Positions 52,647 to 63,574 of a DNA stretch of 64,000 nt are shown one piece after another (position 1 is the first letter of the stretch; every line of letters begins with the position of its first letter). This DNA is from Enterobacter sp. Cy-643 (GTDB taxonomy: Bacteria; Pseudomonadota; Gammaproteobacteria; Enterobacterales; Enterobacteriaceae): positions 62,001 to 126,000 of the forward strand of contig NZ_VWWV01000003.1 in the NCBI RefSeq assembly GCF_011752815.1, read 5' to 3'. The notes beneath the pieces are model-generated. The model saw only the letters and a list, made by a program, of their open reading frames with translations, was not told where the DNA came from and searched no databases. The translations under genes were made by a program, and so were the position numbers.

Positions 52647-54130
52647 GCCACAACCCCCAGCAGGCGCGCTGCGGTAACGCGGTCGGAGTAATCCAGACGA
52701 CGGTTGCCAACAATCTGATAGTCCTCGTGGCCTTTACCCGCCAGCAGAACCACGTCATTTTCTTTGGCCTGCATAATCGCGTTAGTCACCGCTTCTGCAC
52801 GTCCTAACACAACGTGCGCACGGCCAGCATCCAGCATACCGGTCAGGATATCCTCAACAATGGCTCTCGGTTCTTCGGTGCGCGGGTTGTCATCGGTCAC
52901 CACCACCACATCGGCATATTGCTCGGCAATGCCACCCATAATTGGCCGCTTACCCTTGTCGCGATCGCCGCCACAGCCAAATACACACCACAATTTGCCG
53001 GAACAGTGCAGCCTGGCTGCCTGTAGCGCTTTTTCCAGCGCATCCGGCGTGTGGGCATAATCCACAACCACGGTAGGTTTGCCGGCTGTGCTGAAGACTT
53101 CCATTCGTCCGCAAACAGGCTGCAAACGTGAACCAGTTTCAATTAATGCCTCGAGCGAATAACCCAGCGCCAGCAGAGTGGCTAAAGCCAACAGCAGGTT
53201 ACTGACGTTAAACGCGCCCATCAGGCGGCTTTCAATTTCGCCATTGCCCCACGATGAACTGAAGTGAATCGTCGCTCCACCATCGTGATAAACCACTTCA
53301 TCAGCTTTCAGCCAGCGCCCATGTGCCCCCGGCTCAAGGTTATTTTCCATGGTGACCGCCACGGCATCCGGCAGGCGCGCCAACCAGCGGTGACCCACTT
53401 CGTCATCGGCGTTGATGATCGCCTGACCGCAGTCATGCTCGGAAAACAACAGCCACTTAGCGGCTTCGTAATTCGCCATATCACCGTGATAATCAAGGTG
53501 ATCGCGGCTTAAGTTGGTAAATACCGACGCAGCAAACTTCAGCGCCGCCACGCGATGCTGAACCAGACCATGGGATGAAACTTCCATGGCACCAAAGGTT
53601 GCGCCTTGGGTTTTCAGGCTCGCCAGCACGTGCTGCACGTCTACCGCAGAGCCCGTGGTATTTTCTGTCGGCACAACCTGCCCAAGCAGACCATTGCCCA
53701 CGGTTCCCATCACGGCACTGGTTTCACCCAACAGCTGCGCCCACTGCGCTAATAGTTGAGTGGTTGTCGTTTTGCCGTTAGTGCCGGTGACGCCAACCAG
53801 ACGTAAGGATTCAGAAGGCTGATGATAGAAACGGCCAGCCAGCGCAGACAGCCGCTGATGCAGCTGGCTCAGGTAAATGACCGGTACGCCATGCATCTCG
53901 CGAACTTCACCATCTGCAGCTTCACCGTCCGCTTCTGCGATCACGGCAGCCACACCCTGTGCTATCGCCTGCGGGATATAACGACGCCCGTCCGCCTGAT
54001 GACCGACCACGGCCACAAAAAGATCGCCCGCAGCCGCCACGCGACTGTCGAGTGTCATCTCTCGCAGCGCTCTCGCAGGTAGCCCGGCTACCCACGGAGC
54101 AAGAAGGTCGCTCAAATTACGATCTGCCAC
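52643..54130 (-). CDS. murE: UDP-MurNAc-L-Ala-D-Glu--meso-DAP ligase
   Basis: Adds meso-diaminopimelate. 495 aa. ATP loop [18 protein letters not shown] near residue 113, [13 protein letters not shown] near 202, and the DAP-recognition motif DNPRTEEP near 414, which marks a diaminopimelate rather than a lysine enzyme. Overlaps ftsI by 14 bases. Confidence 0.98.
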   Translation of the reverse strand: MADRNLSDLLAPWVAGLPARALREMTLDSRVAAAGDLFVAVVGHQADGRRYIPQAIAQGVAAVIAEADGEAADGEVREMHGVPVIYLSQLHQRLSALAGRFYHQPSESLRLVGVTGTNGKTTTTQLLAQWAQLLGETSAVMGTVGNGLLGQVVPTENTTGSAVDVQHVLASLKTQGATFGAMEVSSHGLVQHRVAALKFAASVFTNLSRDHLDYHGDMANYEAAKWLLFSEHDCGQAIINADDEVGHRWLARLPDAVAVTMENNLEPGAHGRWLKADEVVYHDGGATIHFSSSWGNGEIESRLMGAFNVSNLLLALATLLALGYSLEALIETGSRLQPVCGRMEVFSTAGKPTVVVDYAHTPDALEKALQAARLHCSGKLWCVFGCGGDRDKGKRPIMGGIAEQYADVVVVTDDNPRTEEPRAIVEDILTGMLDAGRAHVVLGRAEAVTNAIMQAKENDVVLLAGKGHEDYQIVGNRRLDYSDRVTAARLLGVVA

Positions 54131-55883
54131 CTGATGCCTCTTTCTGATTAATTACAAATTCGCTTTTCTCACCGGTTGCCAGCGCATCCGGCTCGATGTT
54201 CATGGTGCGCAGTACGCCGCCCATGATGGCACCGAACACAGGTGCAGATACGGCACCGCCGTAATACTTACCGCCCTGCGGGTCATTGATAACCACCACC
54301 AGCGCGAAGCGAGGCTGGCTGGCTGGCGCAACGCCTGCGGTGTAAGCAATGTATTTATTGATGTACTTACCGTCCGGGCCGACTTTTTTCGCCGTACCGG
54401 TTTTAATCGCAATACGGTAGCCCTTAATGGCCGCCTTCACTCCGCCGCCGCCGGGCAGCGCCACGCTTTCCATCATGTGCACCACGGTGCGGACGGTAGA
54501 TTCAGCAAAGATACGCTCGCCGGGAACCGGCGGGTCAACTTTGGTTATCGACAGCGGGCGATAAATGCCATAGCTGCCAATCGTTGCGTAGACTCGCGCT
54601 AACTGTAACGGGGTTACCATTAGCCCATAGCCGAAAGAGAAGGTGGCCCTCTCTATGTCAGACCACCGTTGTTTTTGAGGATATAAGCCACTGCGTTCCC
54701 CGACCAACCCCAAATTGGTCGCTTTTCCCAGTCCAAAACGTGAGTAAGTATCTACTAACGCTGAGGAGGGCATCGCTAACGCCAGCTTCGAAACACCGAC
54801 GTTACTCGACTTCTGTAACACCCCGGTAAGGGTCAATTCGCTGTACCGCGCCACATCTTTGATCTCATGACCATTAATGCGGTACGGAATCGTATTCAGT
54901 ACGCTATTTTCATTTACTACGCCCCGCTGCAGCGCGGTCATCACCACCATTGGCTTAACGGTGGAACCCGGCTCGAAGACGTCGGTGATGGTACGGTTAC
55001 GCATCACGTCTTTTGCCGTGCCGGTTAGATTGTTCGGGTTGTAGGACGGGCTGTTCGCCATCGCCAGGACTTCACCGGTATTCACGTCAACCAAAACAGC
55101 GCTGCCCGATTCGGCTTTGTTGAAGGCAACGGCGTTATTCAGTTCGCGATAAACCAGCGCCTGCAAGCGTTCATCAATGCTCAAAGCCAGGTTATGTGCG
55201 GCCTGGCTGTCGGTGGAGGAAATGTCTTCGATAACGCGCCCGTAGCGATCTTTACGCACAATGCGCTCGCCCGGTTGACCGGTGAGCCATTTATCAAAGC
55301 TTTTTTCCACCCCCTCGATCCCTTCGCTGTCCACGTTGGTGAAACCGATGAGGTGAGCGGTCACTTCTCCGGATGGATAGTAGCGACGGGACTCCTGACG
55401 AAGGTGGATCCCCGGAAGTTTAAGCTTTTTGATGTAGTCGCCAATATCCGGGTTAACCTGACGCGCGAGATAAATAAATCGCCCATTGGGATTGGTGTTC
55501 ACGCGGGATGAAAGCTGGTCGAGAGGCATTTTCAGTGCATCGGCCAGCGCCTTCCAGCGGTTGTCCAGCGTCACTCCGCCAGCGTCATGCAATTCTTTCG
55601 GGTCGGCCCAGACCGCATTCACCGGGACGCTAACCGCAAGAGGGCGCCCCGCGCGATCGCTTATCATGCCGCGGGAGGTGGAGACCTCCTGTACCCGCAG
55701 TGAACGCATATCACCCTGACGTACCAGCATGTCCGGGTTGATTATCTGCAGCCAGGCAACACGGCCCAGCAGAAAAGTCAGCGCCAACAAAATGCAACCG
55801 CAGAGCAACGCAAAACGCCAACTCACAAAGTTGGCCTGTTCTTCCTGACGTTTTGGTTTAAGCGTTTTTGCCGCTGCTCTCAT
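54117..55883 (-). CDS. ftsI: Septal transpeptidase FtsI (PBP3)
   Basis: Class B penicillin-binding protein that crosslinks septal wall. 588 aa from [13 protein letters not shown]; a GTG three codons upstream (55892) is nearer to the AAGGA ribosome site and cannot be excluded. One membrane helix near residues 20-40. Active-site motifs: STVK with Ser near 307, SSN near 359 and KTGTAKK near 494. The pocket shows no insertions by eye compared with E. coli. Confidence 0.98.
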   Translation of the reverse strand: MRAAAKTLKPKRQEEQANFVSWRFALLCGCILLALTFLLGRVAWLQIINPDMLVRQGDMRSLRVQEVSTSRGMISDRAGRPLAVSVPVNAVWADPKELHDAGGVTLDNRWKALADALKMPLDQLSSRVNTNPNGRFIYLARQVNPDIGDYIKKLKLPGIHLRQESRRYYPSGEVTAHLIGFTNVDSEGIEGVEKSFDKWLTGQPGERIVRKDRYGRVIEDISSTDSQAAHNLALSIDERLQALVYRELNNAVAFNKAESGSAVLVDVNTGEVLAMANSPSYNPNNLTGTAKDVMRNRTITDVFEPGSTVKPMVVMTALQRGVVNENSVLNTIPYRINGHEIKDVARYSELTLTGVLQKSSNVGVSKLALAMPSSALVDTYSRFGLGKATNLGLVGERSGLYPQKQRWSDIERATFSFGYGLMVTPLQLARVYATIGSYGIYRPLSITKVDPPVPGERIFAESTVRTVVHMMESVALPGGGGVKAAIKGYRIAIKTGTAKKVGPDGKYINKYIAYTAGVAPASQPRFALVVVINDPQGGKYYGGAVSAPVFGAIMGGVLRTMNIEPDALATGEKSEFVINQKEASGGRS

Positions 55884-55898
55884 CTGCCGCACTATTCC

Positions 55899-56261
55899 TT
55901 ATTGCTGAACTACGATGTTTTCCTGCGAAGGATCGACATGCTGCAATTGCAGCTTTTCCGTCGCGATCCTTTCTACCCGGCTGTGATCGCCGAGCGCATT
56001 TTCTTCGAGAATCAGGTTACGCCATTCAATATCCAGCGCATCACGCTCGAGTACCATCTGCTCGCGCTGTGCGGTGAGCAGACGAGTATGGTGCGCCGTC
56101 GTGACCACGGAAACCGCGGTCACAATAATCGCGACGAACAAGCAAAGTGCCAGTTTCCCATGACGCAGAAGATCGCCACCAATCACGGCAGGCAATGCGT
56201 GGCGCTCGTTGCTGCCGAGCTGCGTCACTCTGCTGAGGGTTTCTGTCACCCGATTGATCAT
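55899..56261 (-). CDS. ftsL: Cell division protein FtsL
   Basis: Small bitopic divisome protein that partners FtsB and FtsQ. 120 aa: short cytoplasmic N-terminus, one membrane segment near residues 38-57 ([20 protein letters not shown]), then a periplasmic coiled coil ([19 protein letters not shown]). Overlaps rsmH by 4 bases and precedes ftsI by 15. Confidence 0.97.
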   Translation of the reverse strand: MINRVTETLSRVTQLGSNERHALPAVIGGDLLRHGKLALCLFVAIIVTAVSVVTTAHHTRLLTAQREQMVLERDALDIEWRNLILEENALGDHSRVERIATEKLQLQHVDPSQENIVVQQ

Positions 56262-57199
56262 GCGTTAGTCCTCTCCGCAATACGCAAAACAGAACTACGG
56301 GCGCGCGGATTTTCCGCCACTTCTTCTTCACCAGGCATTAGCTTACCCAGCGCTTTCAACTGGCGACCGCCCAGTTTATTCAGCTGCGCTTCCGTCATCG
56401 GTAAACCGGCTGGGACCTGTGGTCCTCGGCTGTTTTCACGCATAAAGCGTTTAACGATGCGATCCTCCAGAGAATGGAAACTGATGATCGATAAACGGCC
56501 ACCGGGAGATAACGCCTCCAGCGAACCCTTCAGCGCTTTCTCAATTTCATCCAGCTCGCTGTTGATCCAGATACGGATAGCCTGGAATGTTCGGGTCGCT
56601 GGGTGCTTAAACTTATCTTTCACCGGCATAGCGGCAGAGACAACGGCCGCCAGCTCTTTGGTACGCGTCATCGGCTCTTCGCGATTGCGTTCAACGATGG
56701 CGCGCGCAATGCGCTTACCAAAACGTTCTTCACCAAAGGTTTTAATAACCCAGGCAATATCGGCTTCTTCCGCCGTCATCAGCCATTGGGCTGCGGATTG
56801 GCCGCGCGTTGGGTCCATACGCATATCCAGCGGCCCATCACGCATAAACGAAAAACCGCGTTCTGCATCATCCAGCTGAGGAGAAGAGACGCCGAGATCC
56901 AGCAAAATGCCGTCAATCTTACCGTCCAGTTCGCGCTCACGTGCGTAATCTGCAAGCGCAGAGAATGGGCCATGAATGATGGAGAAGCGTGGGTCATCGA
57001 TAGCGCTAGCAGCAGCAATTGCCTGCGGATCGCGGTCGATCGCCAGTAGCCGTCCTTGCTCACCGAGCTGAGACAGAATCAGGCGTGAATGGCCACCGCG
57101 ACCAAAAGTGCCATCAATGTAGATGCCATCGGGACGAATATTCAGGCCGTTAACGGCCTCGTCCAGCAGCACCGTAGTATGTTTAAAATTTTCCATCAT
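56258..57199 (-). CDS. rsmH: 16S rRNA m4C1402 methyltransferase
   Basis: Methylates N4 of C1402 in 16S rRNA with SAM. 313 aa. SAM motif [15 protein letters not shown] near residue 28, [21 protein letters not shown] near 101-121 (motif region), and [14 protein letters not shown] near 254. Two ATG codons are adjacent (57199, 57196); the first gives the E. coli length. Two bases after mraZ. Confidence 0.98.
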   Translation of the reverse strand: MMENFKHTTVLLDEAVNGLNIRPDGIYIDGTFGRGGHSRLILSQLGEQGRLLAIDRDPQAIAAASAIDDPRFSIIHGPFSALADYARERELDGKIDGILLDLGVSSPQLDDAERGFSFMRDGPLDMRMDPTRGQSAAQWLMTAEEADIAWVIKTFGEERFGKRIARAIVERNREEPMTRTKELAAVVSAAMPVKDKFKHPATRTFQAIRIWINSELDEIEKALKGSLEALSPGGRLSIISFHSLEDRIVKRFMRENSRGPQVPAGLPMTEAQLNKLGGRQLKALGKLMPGEEEVAENPRARSSVLRIAERTNA

Positions 57200-57201
57200 T
57201 T

Positions 57202-57660
57202 CTAAAGTGACAAGTCCTGCAGACGATCCGACAAGGTGTTTGTCGAACCCTGCTCAGCGTCGATATCTTCCTTGACCTGTTGATGCCAGGTCGCTTCATC
57301 CCACAGCTCAAACTTATTGAACTGGCCGACCAGCATGACTTCTTTGGTAAGCCCGGCGTGCTGCCGTAAAACGGGCGCCAGCAGCAGTCGCCCGGCGCTA
57401 TCCATCTGACATTCACTGGCATGTCCCAATAACAGACGCTGTACGCGGCGTTCTGCGGGATTCATGCTCGACAGACGGGCAAGCTTTTGTTCAATGATTT
57501 CCCACTCGGGAACGGTATAAAGCAGCAGGCAGGGGTGATGGATGTCGATGGTGCAAACCATCTGACCTTCTGAGGTTTCGATCAGCTTTTCCCTATAGCG
57601 GGTAGGTACGGCGAGCCGCCCCTTGCTGTCGAGATTGACTAACGTTGCCCCACGGAACAT
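57202..57660 (-). CDS. mraZ: Transcriptional regulator MraZ
   Basis: 152 aa with two SpoVT/AbrB-like repeats, each centred on [14 protein letters not shown] near residue 9 and [18 protein letters not shown] near 86. MraZ represses its own dcw promoter by binding TGGG repeats, which are present just upstream. First gene of the dcw cluster. Confidence 0.97.
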   Translation of the reverse strand: MFRGATLVNLDSKGRLAVPTRYREKLIETSEGQMVCTIDIHHPCLLLYTVPEWEIIEQKLARLSSMNPAERRVQRLLLGHASECQMDSAGRLLLAPVLRQHAGLTKEVMLVGQFNKFELWDEATWHQQVKEDIDAEQGSTNTLSDRLQDLSL

Positions 57661-57681
57661 GCCAGCCTCACCCTTTAATGA

Positions 57682-57713
57682 CCCATTTCACCACTTTAAC
57701 CCACAAATTCCCA
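57682..57713 (-). promoter_or_regulatory. MraZ binding repeats
   Basis: On the minus strand TGGG occurs at 57710-57713 and 57700-57703 and TGGT at 57690-57693, all exactly 10 bases apart, plus another TGGG at 57682-57685. This is the MraZ operator pattern (TGGGN repeats with 5-base spacers) and lies 22-53 bases upstream of the mraZ ATG. Confidence 0.85.
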
Positions 57714-58222
57714 CATAAAGGAGTTTACGGAGGGGAGGAAAACCTTGTCAAGCCAGCCAGGCCGCTTACGGGAATAAATTCCCGCGCCTAAGCGATTGAT
57801 AAATGGCTGGCGTAAAAAAGCCCGCAATGGCGAGGCAAAATTAACGTTATGAATATTTGAAAGAAAAAGACCAATAAACATCAACAGCGTTAAAACGACC
57901 AAATACTTGTCTGGAGAAATATTAAGTACCCAGTTTGCGACGCGGGCGGCATTTTAAGGTATTTCAAGGCGGGTGAACAGCGCCAGATGCCCGTCTGGCG
58001 CTGGCTCTGTGCAAGACAGAAGTAAAGAGAGGTTGCTAATGATTAATAATCCAACATTTCTTAACTGCTGGTGTGTAACAAAATAATACAAAGAACAGAT
58101 TTATTTCTCGATGGGGATTTTTTTACCTGATTTTTCCCGCCTAATTAATTGCCTTAAAAAATAAGGGTAAATATACGGGAAAAATCTTAATTAACTTTAA
58201 GTGACTGATAATGATCTCTTTA
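57714..58222. other. Region between cra and mraZ
   Basis: About 510 bases, AT-rich towards cra. It must contain the dcw promoter. Visible structure: a 10-bp stem CAGCGCCAGA / TCTGGCGCTG at 57978-58003; an 11-bp inverted repeat GATTTTTCCCG (58129-58139) and CGGGAAAAATC (58176-58186) enclosing a smaller CCTTA/TAAGG hairpin; and ACTGATAA / TTATCAGT at 58203-58226 overlapping the cra stop codon, the likely 3' structure of cra mRNA. A 68-codon minus-strand frame at 57696-57902 overlaps the MraZ repeats and is not called. Confidence 0.55.
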
Positions 58223-59227
58223 TCAGTAACGACTTAAGCTACCCCGACGATAAAGATTGCGGCGAATTCGGGTTAACCCAGGCTTCGGCTTACGTGGCTC
58301 ATCAAGGCTTGCCAGCACCAATTCCAGCACGCGCTCAGCAACATCGCGGTGACGCTGTGCGACCGCCAATACCGGGCATTGCAGGAAATCCAGCAGCTCA
58401 TGGTCGCCAAAGGTGGCGATCGCCAACTCCGAAGGCAGCCGTCCCTGGCGGCGCAGTGTAACATCCATCACTCCCTGCAGCAGTGCGAAGGACGTCGTGT
58501 ACAGCGCATCCGGCATCTCGTGAGTTTCCAGCCATTTTTCAAAAAGCTGAGCGGCAGCTTCACGCTCATAGCTGTTGGCATAGAGGTAATTGACGGTACG
58601 AGGATCGTCTTTCCAGGCAGTACGGAACCCTTGCTCACGCAGGAAGCTTACGGACAGTTCAGGTAATGCACCAAGGTAAAGGATATTTTCACCAGGGAAT
58701 TTCCGCAGTTCTTCTGCCAGCATTTCTGCATCGTCCTGATCGGCACCGACAACGCTGGTGAAATGTTCACGGTCTAAGGCACGATCGAGCGCAATAATCG
58801 GGAACGAATCGTTTGCCCAGCGCTGATAAAAAGGATGCTCCGGCGGCAAAGAGGTAGATACAATAATGGCATCAACCTGACGCTGCAGAAGATGCTCGAT
58901 ACAGCGCATTTCGTTGTCAGGTTGATCCTCAGAGCAAGCGATCAGCAACTGATAGCCGCGCTGGCGGGCCTGGCGCTCAAGATAATTTGCTATACGGGTG
59001 TAGCTGGTGTTTTCCAGATCTGGGATCACCAGCCCGATAGAACGCGTGCGTCCTGCACGAAGCCCGGCGGCTACCGCATTAGGGTGGTAGTTATGCTCAC
59101 GTACTACCGCCATAACTTTCTCAACGGTTTTATCGCTGACGCGATACTGCTTTGCTTTTCCGTTGATGACGTAGCTTGCCGTGGTCCGCGACACGCCAGC
59201 CAGACGCGCGATTTCATCCAATTTCAC
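58223..59227 (-). CDS. cra: Catabolite repressor/activator Cra (FruR)
   Basis: LacI/GalR-family regulator of glycolysis, gluconeogenesis and the TCA cycle, released by fructose 1-phosphate. 334 aa as in E. coli. Helix-turn-helix [20 protein letters not shown] at the start, hinge near residues 50-60, then the periplasmic-binding-protein-like core ([21 protein letters not shown]). A possible target site lies upstream of acnB in this window. Confidence 0.98.
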   Translation of the reverse strand: MKLDEIARLAGVSRTTASYVINGKAKQYRVSDKTVEKVMAVVREHNYHPNAVAAGLRAGRTRSIGLVIPDLENTSYTRIANYLERQARQRGYQLLIACSEDQPDNEMRCIEHLLQRQVDAIIVSTSLPPEHPFYQRWANDSFPIIALDRALDREHFTSVVGADQDDAEMLAEELRKFPGENILYLGALPELSVSFLREQGFRTAWKDDPRTVNYLYANSYEREAAAQLFEKWLETHEMPDALYTTSFALLQGVMDVTLRRQGRLPSELAIATFGDHELLDFLQCPVLAVAQRHRDVAERVLELVLASLDEPRKPKPGLTRIRRNLYRRGSLSRY

Positions 59228-59350
59228 TGTAGCCCCTTACTCTCCAGGTGATCCATACCCATGCCATGGCTATGGTTAACGACATTCACATCTAAGCGCA
59301 GAATAATAACTCCAGCAACCGCTTTTGCAGGCGGTTGTTTTCTTATTTGC

Positions 59351-59379
59351 AAAAAAAAGCCCGGCAGTGATTACCGGGC
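59351..59379 (-). terminator. Terminator of ilvIH
   Basis: GCCCGGTAA-like stem (GCCCGG / CCGGGC) with eight A on the plus strand, that is U8 on the minus strand, 25 bases after the ilvH stop. Confidence 0.85.
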
Positions 59380-59380
59380 A

Positions 59381-59396
59381 TGTGAATTAGATCACA
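59381..59396. promoter_or_regulatory. CRP site between ilvH and cra
   Basis: TGTGAATTAGATCACA, a perfect TGTGA-N6-TCACA core, starting 7 bases after the ilvH stop. It lies upstream of cra. If the TATTAT on the minus strand at 59303-59308 is the cra -10 box, the site is centred near -92, a position used by class I CRP activation. The -35 for that box is poor. Confidence 0.6.
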
Positions 59397-59403
59397 TTCG
59401 TGA

Positions 59404-59895
59404 CTAACGCATGATCTTATCGCCGCGCGAAACGCCAACAATGCCTGAACGGGCCACTTCGACAATTTTGGCAACATCGCGGATCGTATCAAGGAAGGCG
59501 TTGAGCTTATCGCTGGTGCCGGCAAGCTGGACGGTGTAAAGCGTTGGCGTCACATCAATGATTTGCCCACGGAAAATTTCCGTGCTTCGCTTCACCTCTT
59601 CCCGCCCGTATCCGCTGGCCTGCAATTTTACCAGCATGATTTCACGTTCAACGTAGGCTCCCTGCCCCAGCTCGCTGACGCGTAACACATCAACCAGCTT
59701 ATGCAGCTGCTTCTCAATCTGCTCCAGTACCTTTTCATCACCCACGGTTTGGATAGTCATGCGAGAAAGCGTGGGATCATCCGTAGGCGCTACGGTAAGG
59801 CTTTCAATGTTGTAGCCCCGCTGGGAAAACAGACCAATGACCCGGGACAGCGCGCCTGATTCGTTTTCCAGTAATACAGATAATATCCGGCGCAT
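59404..59895 (-). CDS. ilvH: Acetolactate synthase III, regulatory subunit
   Basis: Small subunit that gives acetohydroxyacid synthase III activity and valine feedback. 163 aa from [20 protein letters not shown], the N-terminal ACT domain; the C-terminal half starts [20 protein letters not shown]. It follows ilvI by 2 bases. An alternative ATG ten codons upstream lies within ilvI. Confidence 0.98.
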   Translation of the reverse strand: MRRILSVLLENESGALSRVIGLFSQRGYNIESLTVAPTDDPTLSRMTIQTVGDEKVLEQIEKQLHKLVDVLRVSELGQGAYVEREIMLVKLQASGYGREEVKRSTEIFRGQIIDVTPTLYTVQLAGTSDKLNAFLDTIRDVAKIVEVARSGIVGVSRGDKIMR

Positions 59896-59897
59896 AT

Positions 59898-61622
59898 TCA
59901 GGTTCTCTCCGTTTTGCTGAGCCACATTTCATCCATACCGCCACCGCGAATCTGCATCGGATAAACGTGTTCTGTACCATCAACTGTGACATCTACAAAC
60001 ACCAGTCGCCCTCCGCGCACCGTTTCCAGCGCCTGAGCAAGTTTGCTTTCCAGCTCTTCTGGCTTAGTGATACTAATTCCCACATGGCCATACGCTTCCG
60101 CCAGGCGAACAAAGTCCGGGAGTGACTCCATATAAGACTGGGAATGGCGGCCCGAGTAAATCATGTCCTGCCACTGCTTCACCATGCCGAGATAGCGATT
60201 GTTAAGGTTCAAAACCAGAACCGACAAGCCGTACTGCAGCGCGGTGGAAAGTTCCTGGATATTCATCTGGATACTGCCATCGCCGGTAACGCAAATAACC
60301 ATCTCATCCGGCAGCGCCATCTTCACGCCAAGTGCTGCAGGAAGGCCGAAGCCCATCGTGCCTAAACCGCCGGAATTTATCCAACGGCGTGGCTTATCGA
60401 ACGGATAATAGAGCGCGGCAAACATTTGGTGCTGGCCCACATCGGAGGTGACATAAGCATCCCCGTTCGTCAGACGATAAGCGGTTTCAATAACAGCCTG
60501 CGGCTTGATAGCCTGGCTATGGCGATCGAACTCAAGGCAGTGACGAGCCCGCCACTGTTCAATCTGTTGCCACCAGTCCCGAATATCATCCCCGGATTGC
60601 TGAATATCTTCCTGACCAAGCAAGTCCAGCATTTGTGTCAGAGCCTGACGCGCATCTCCCACAATCGGGATATCTGCCGCTACGGTTTTGGAGATAGACG
60701 TGGGGTCAATGTCAATATGCAACACTGTCGCATTCGGGCAGTATTTAGCGAGATTGTTCGTGGTTCGGTCGTCAAAGCGCACGCCAACGGCAAAGATAAC
60801 GTCCGAATGATGCATCGTCATGTTGGCTTCGTAAGTACCGTGCATGCCAAGCATGCCCAGCGACTGCCGGTGTGTGGCCGGGAATGCACCCAGCCCCATC
60901 AGCGATGAGACCACCGGTATATTGAGCTTTTCAGCAAGCACCAACAATTCTGCCTCACAGGCTGAATTGATCGCCCCACCGCCGACGTACATCACCGGTT
61001 TTTTAGCCGCAATCAGCGTCTGCAGGGCACGCTTGATCTGCCCTTTATGGCCCTGCGTCGTTGGATTATAAGAGCGCATACTAACGGCGTCTGGCCAGGC
61101 ATACGGCAACTTATTCAGCGGACTCATGATGTCTTTGGGTAAATCAACGACCACCGGCCCTGGGCGGCCGCTAGAAGCAAGCCAGAATGCTTTTTTGATG
61201 ATCCCCGGTATGTCCTCGACCTGTTTTACCAGGAAGCTGTGTTTTACAACAGGTCGGGAGATACCGACCATGTCGCACTCCTGAAAGGCGTCGTAACCAA
61301 TCAATGAAGTTGCAACCTGCCCGGACAACACAACCATCGGGATTGAATCCATATAGGCGGTTGCGATGCCGGTGATGGCATTTGTGGCACCGGGCCCCGA
61401 AGTCACCAGCACAACGCCGGTTTCCCCCGTAGCACGGGCCAGGCCGTCGGCCATATGCACGGCAGCCTGCTCATGGCGCACCAGCACATGATCGATTCCG
61501 CCCATAGTGTGAAGCGCATCGTAAATATCGAGAACGGCGCCTCCCGGATAGCCGAATACTTGTTTCACGCCCTGATCGATTAACGACCGGACGACCATCT
61601 CGGCTCCTGACAACATCTCCAT
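59898..61622 (-). CDS. ilvI: Acetolactate synthase III, catalytic subunit
   Basis: ThDP- and FAD-dependent enzyme making acetolactate and acetohydroxybutyrate for Val, Leu and Ile. 574 aa from [18 protein letters not shown] with a GGAGG ribosome site. Activating glutamate in [17 protein letters not shown] near residue 48; ThDP motif [18 protein letters not shown] near 428-445 ending in NLNN. Co-transcribed with ilvH. Confidence 0.98.
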   Translation of the reverse strand: MEMLSGAEMVVRSLIDQGVKQVFGYPGGAVLDIYDALHTMGGIDHVLVRHEQAAVHMADGLARATGETGVVLVTSGPGATNAITGIATAYMDSIPMVVLSGQVATSLIGYDAFQECDMVGISRPVVKHSFLVKQVEDIPGIIKKAFWLASSGRPGPVVVDLPKDIMSPLNKLPYAWPDAVSMRSYNPTTQGHKGQIKRALQTLIAAKKPVMYVGGGAINSACEAELLVLAEKLNIPVVSSLMGLGAFPATHRQSLGMLGMHGTYEANMTMHHSDVIFAVGVRFDDRTTNNLAKYCPNATVLHIDIDPTSISKTVAADIPIVGDARQALTQMLDLLGQEDIQQSGDDIRDWWQQIEQWRARHCLEFDRHSQAIKPQAVIETAYRLTNGDAYVTSDVGQHQMFAALYYPFDKPRRWINSGGLGTMGFGLPAALGVKMALPDEMVICVTGDGSIQMNIQELSTALQYGLSVLVLNLNNRYLGMVKQWQDMIYSGRHSQSYMESLPDFVRLAEAYGHVGISITKPEELESKLAQALETVRGGRLVFVDVTVDGTEHVYPMQIRGGGMDEMWLSKTERT

Positions 61623-62028
61623 GGTTTTGCCTCCAGGCTCACGTTTTTGACCGCATGCGGAAGTCATTTCCGCACCGTCGCTGCGACAGGTTGTGTCTCT
61701 GCCTGTATCATTTTTATAGGTTTAGCCCATTAACATAACCGCTCAAGATCCGTCAGGCAATTACCCACCAGAGCAACCTGAAGAGAAGAAATTACGCTCA
61801 CCGCTATAAAAATCAGGCATAGCGGAGCGATCGACTAAATAGAGAGGGTGACTAATGACGAATATGCCAAAGATGCGGAGAAACACAGTATGTTATGTAT
61901 TAATTTAGCATTATTAATGCTGCAAGGACGGTGCCACCAGAAAATGCGAAAGTACAAAATACTGCCTTTCTAACATAAAAAAGTGGAAACGGGCTGTTGA
62001 GGCCCGGGAATCCATAATACAAGTAACG
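61623..62028. other. ilvIH upstream region
   Basis: 406 bases between leuO and ilvI, both on the minus strand, AT-rich in the leuO-proximal part. In E. coli this region holds the ilvIH promoter and several Lrp sites; I could not place a convincing -10/-35 pair. A weak GGGCCT/GCCC hairpin near 61990-62006, followed by a T-run on the minus strand some bases later, may end leuO. No reading frame is supported. Confidence 0.5.
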
Positions 62029-62973
62029 TTATTGACATAAGCTTTTTGCTATCTGATTTTGCATCCACAAATGCCCCTTATCTTGCCCGCTTGAGTCATA
62101 CCAGGATAAATAACAAGTACGCTGACTTTTGATAAAAGGCAAGGTAAACACTTTTAGATTCAATTCATTAGAGGCACCATCAACCAACCAGCGTGGCGCT
62201 ACAGCCACCAGCCGTGTTTGTGAAACCACGTTTAATACACAGGTCATCGCCATTCCCTGGTAGGCAATCGCATTTTGCTTATTCAACGTGTCATACCACG
62301 GCGAACTGAAAGAACCATAACATTCAGGGGAAGTCACCGCATGTTGCTGATTATAGAATTCACGCATCGTTAATGGAGAACAAAAACCAGGATGCTCCGG
62401 GCCGGTAACTAAAACGATTTCATCCTCAAACAGTGGAATTTTTTTAAACTCAGAGCGCGAGATTTCATCATAGCAAATCAAAAAATCAACTTCCTGATAG
62501 CGTAGCTGTCGCTCAATATCTTCGTTCAAAAAAGATTTAAACATTAATTGAACATTCGGCGCCGTATATTTTATCGTACCTAAAATGCGTGACATTATTT
62601 TACTGTCCAAAGGACTGGCAACGCAAAGCGTAAACTGCCGCTTGCTCCTCAAAGGATCAAAGTCCCCTTCCGGTAGCTCATTCTGAACCATTTGTAAGGC
62701 ATCACGAATCACGTCATAAAGCTGAAAAGCTCTGGCCGTTGCTTGTATCGTCCGCCCATTGCGAACAAATAGCTCATCTTTGAAGGTGGTTTTCAACCGG
62801 GACACGGCGTTGCTGACCGCAGGCTGAGACATCCCCAGCAACCTGGCTGCACCGGTAATACTTTGTGCTCTCATTACCGTGTCAAAAACGGTCAGCAGGT
62901 TTAAGTCTACATTACGTAACAGAGGTCTTATTGCATCCAGAGTCTCCCGACTCTTATGTATTTTAGAATCCAT
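62029..62973 (-). CDS. leuO: LysR-family regulator LeuO
   Basis: Global regulator that antagonises H-NS and affects many silent loci. 314 aa from MDSKIHKSRET, preceded by GGAG, exactly the E. coli length; a longer frame opens at 63030. The helix-turn-helix is in ITGAARLLGMSQPAVSNAVS near residues 40-59, followed by a LysR co-inducer domain. The N-terminal 20 residues differ strongly from E. coli, the DNA-binding part much less. It lies in AT-rich DNA, as is usual for H-NS-silenced leuO. Confidence 0.95.
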   Translation of the reverse strand: MDSKIHKSRETLDAIRPLLRNVDLNLLTVFDTVMRAQSITGAARLLGMSQPAVSNAVSRLKTTFKDELFVRNGRTIQATARAFQLYDVIRDALQMVQNELPEGDFDPLRSKRQFTLCVASPLDSKIMSRILGTIKYTAPNVQLMFKSFLNEDIERQLRYQEVDFLICYDEISRSEFKKIPLFEDEIVLVTGPEHPGFCSPLTMREFYNQQHAVTSPECYGSFSSPWYDTLNKQNAIAYQGMAMTCVLNVVSQTRLVAVAPRWLVDGASNELNLKVFTLPFIKSQRTCYLSWYDSSGQDKGHLWMQNQIAKSLCQ

Positions 62974-63400
62974 TTTTACTCCAGTAATAAATTGAGTTCC
63001 ATTCCACAATGCATAAGCTGGAAGTTTCATTTTAATATCTTTCTGACAAGGATTTATAACGACTCAATTAACCAGAACAGTTATTACTGAAGCAATAAAA
63101 CCACGCAATAAAAACCAGTAAGTCACCGGATGGGTAATAAAAAATCTGTCAGCCCATGAACAATACATCAGTTCTATCATATTCATAAGATGAATTATTT
63201 AAATTCAGCCTGTTCTCAGACGATATTACGCCTTTTAATCTTAATTAATATATTAAGAAAAGACATTTTCTCGGTATCTTTCACTGAGCAAACACGACGA
63301 ACTCATCGGCCTGGCGATCCCACAGCCAGCCTAAAGGTTGACACCTGCGTTGAGATCAAGTACCAATAAATACATCACGAAATTGCACAGGGCTTGAAAC
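62974..63400. other. AT-rich leuO-leuL intergenic region
   Basis: 427 bases between divergent leuO and leuL, clearly richer in A and T than the rest of the window up to about 63290. It must contain the leuO promoter and probably H-NS and LeuO binding sites, and at its right end the leu promoter. No reading frame is supported. Confidence 0.6.
63338..63366 (+). promoter_or_regulatory. leu operon promoter
   Basis: A perfect -35 TTGACA, a 17-base spacer, and a weak -10 TACCAA. A strong -35 with a poor -10 also describes the E. coli leu promoter. Confidence 0.6.
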
Positions 63401-63484
63401 ATGAACCGCACCGTCCGCCTACTTGGTCTACTACTAAACGCATCTTACTTGCGCGGTAGACTGGTGGGCGACAATCAGCGTTGA
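63401..63484 (+). CDS. leuL: leu operon leader peptide
   Basis: 27-aa leader peptide too short for routine gene finders. It has seven Leu codons: CTA and CTT at 7 and 8, CTA three times at 10-12, then TTG and CTG. Translation through these codons senses charged tRNA-Leu; stalling lets leuA be transcribed. E. coli has four Leu in a row at 10-13; here the run is three, but the pair at 7-8 adds two. The sequence ends VGDNQR. Confidence 0.93.
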   Translation: MNRTVRLLGLLLNASYLRGRLVGDNQR

Positions 63485-63501
63485 TTCAAGCCTCCAGACA
63501 G

Positions 63502-63532
63502 AAAAAACCCGCGCCAATGCGCGGGTTTTTTT
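63502..63532 (+). terminator. leu attenuator
   Basis: CCCGCG / CGCGGG stem with a 6-base loop, flanked by A6 and T7, starting 18 bases after leuL and 43 bases before leuA. This is the attenuation terminator. Confidence 0.92.
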
Positions 63533-63574
63533 ATGCTCGTCGCGAAGGCACCCAAAGAGATAAAGGACCGAACC

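Noticed and set aside
57696-57902. 68-codon minus-strand frame upstream of mraZ
   Set aside because: It overlaps the MraZ binding repeats, and the Leu-rich start looks like translation of promoter DNA.
59315-59341. CAACCGC/GCGGTTG hairpin with TTTT between cra and ilvH
   Set aside because: The T-run is on the plus strand, where no gene ends, so it is not a cra or ilvIH terminator; kept only as a structure in the cra leader.
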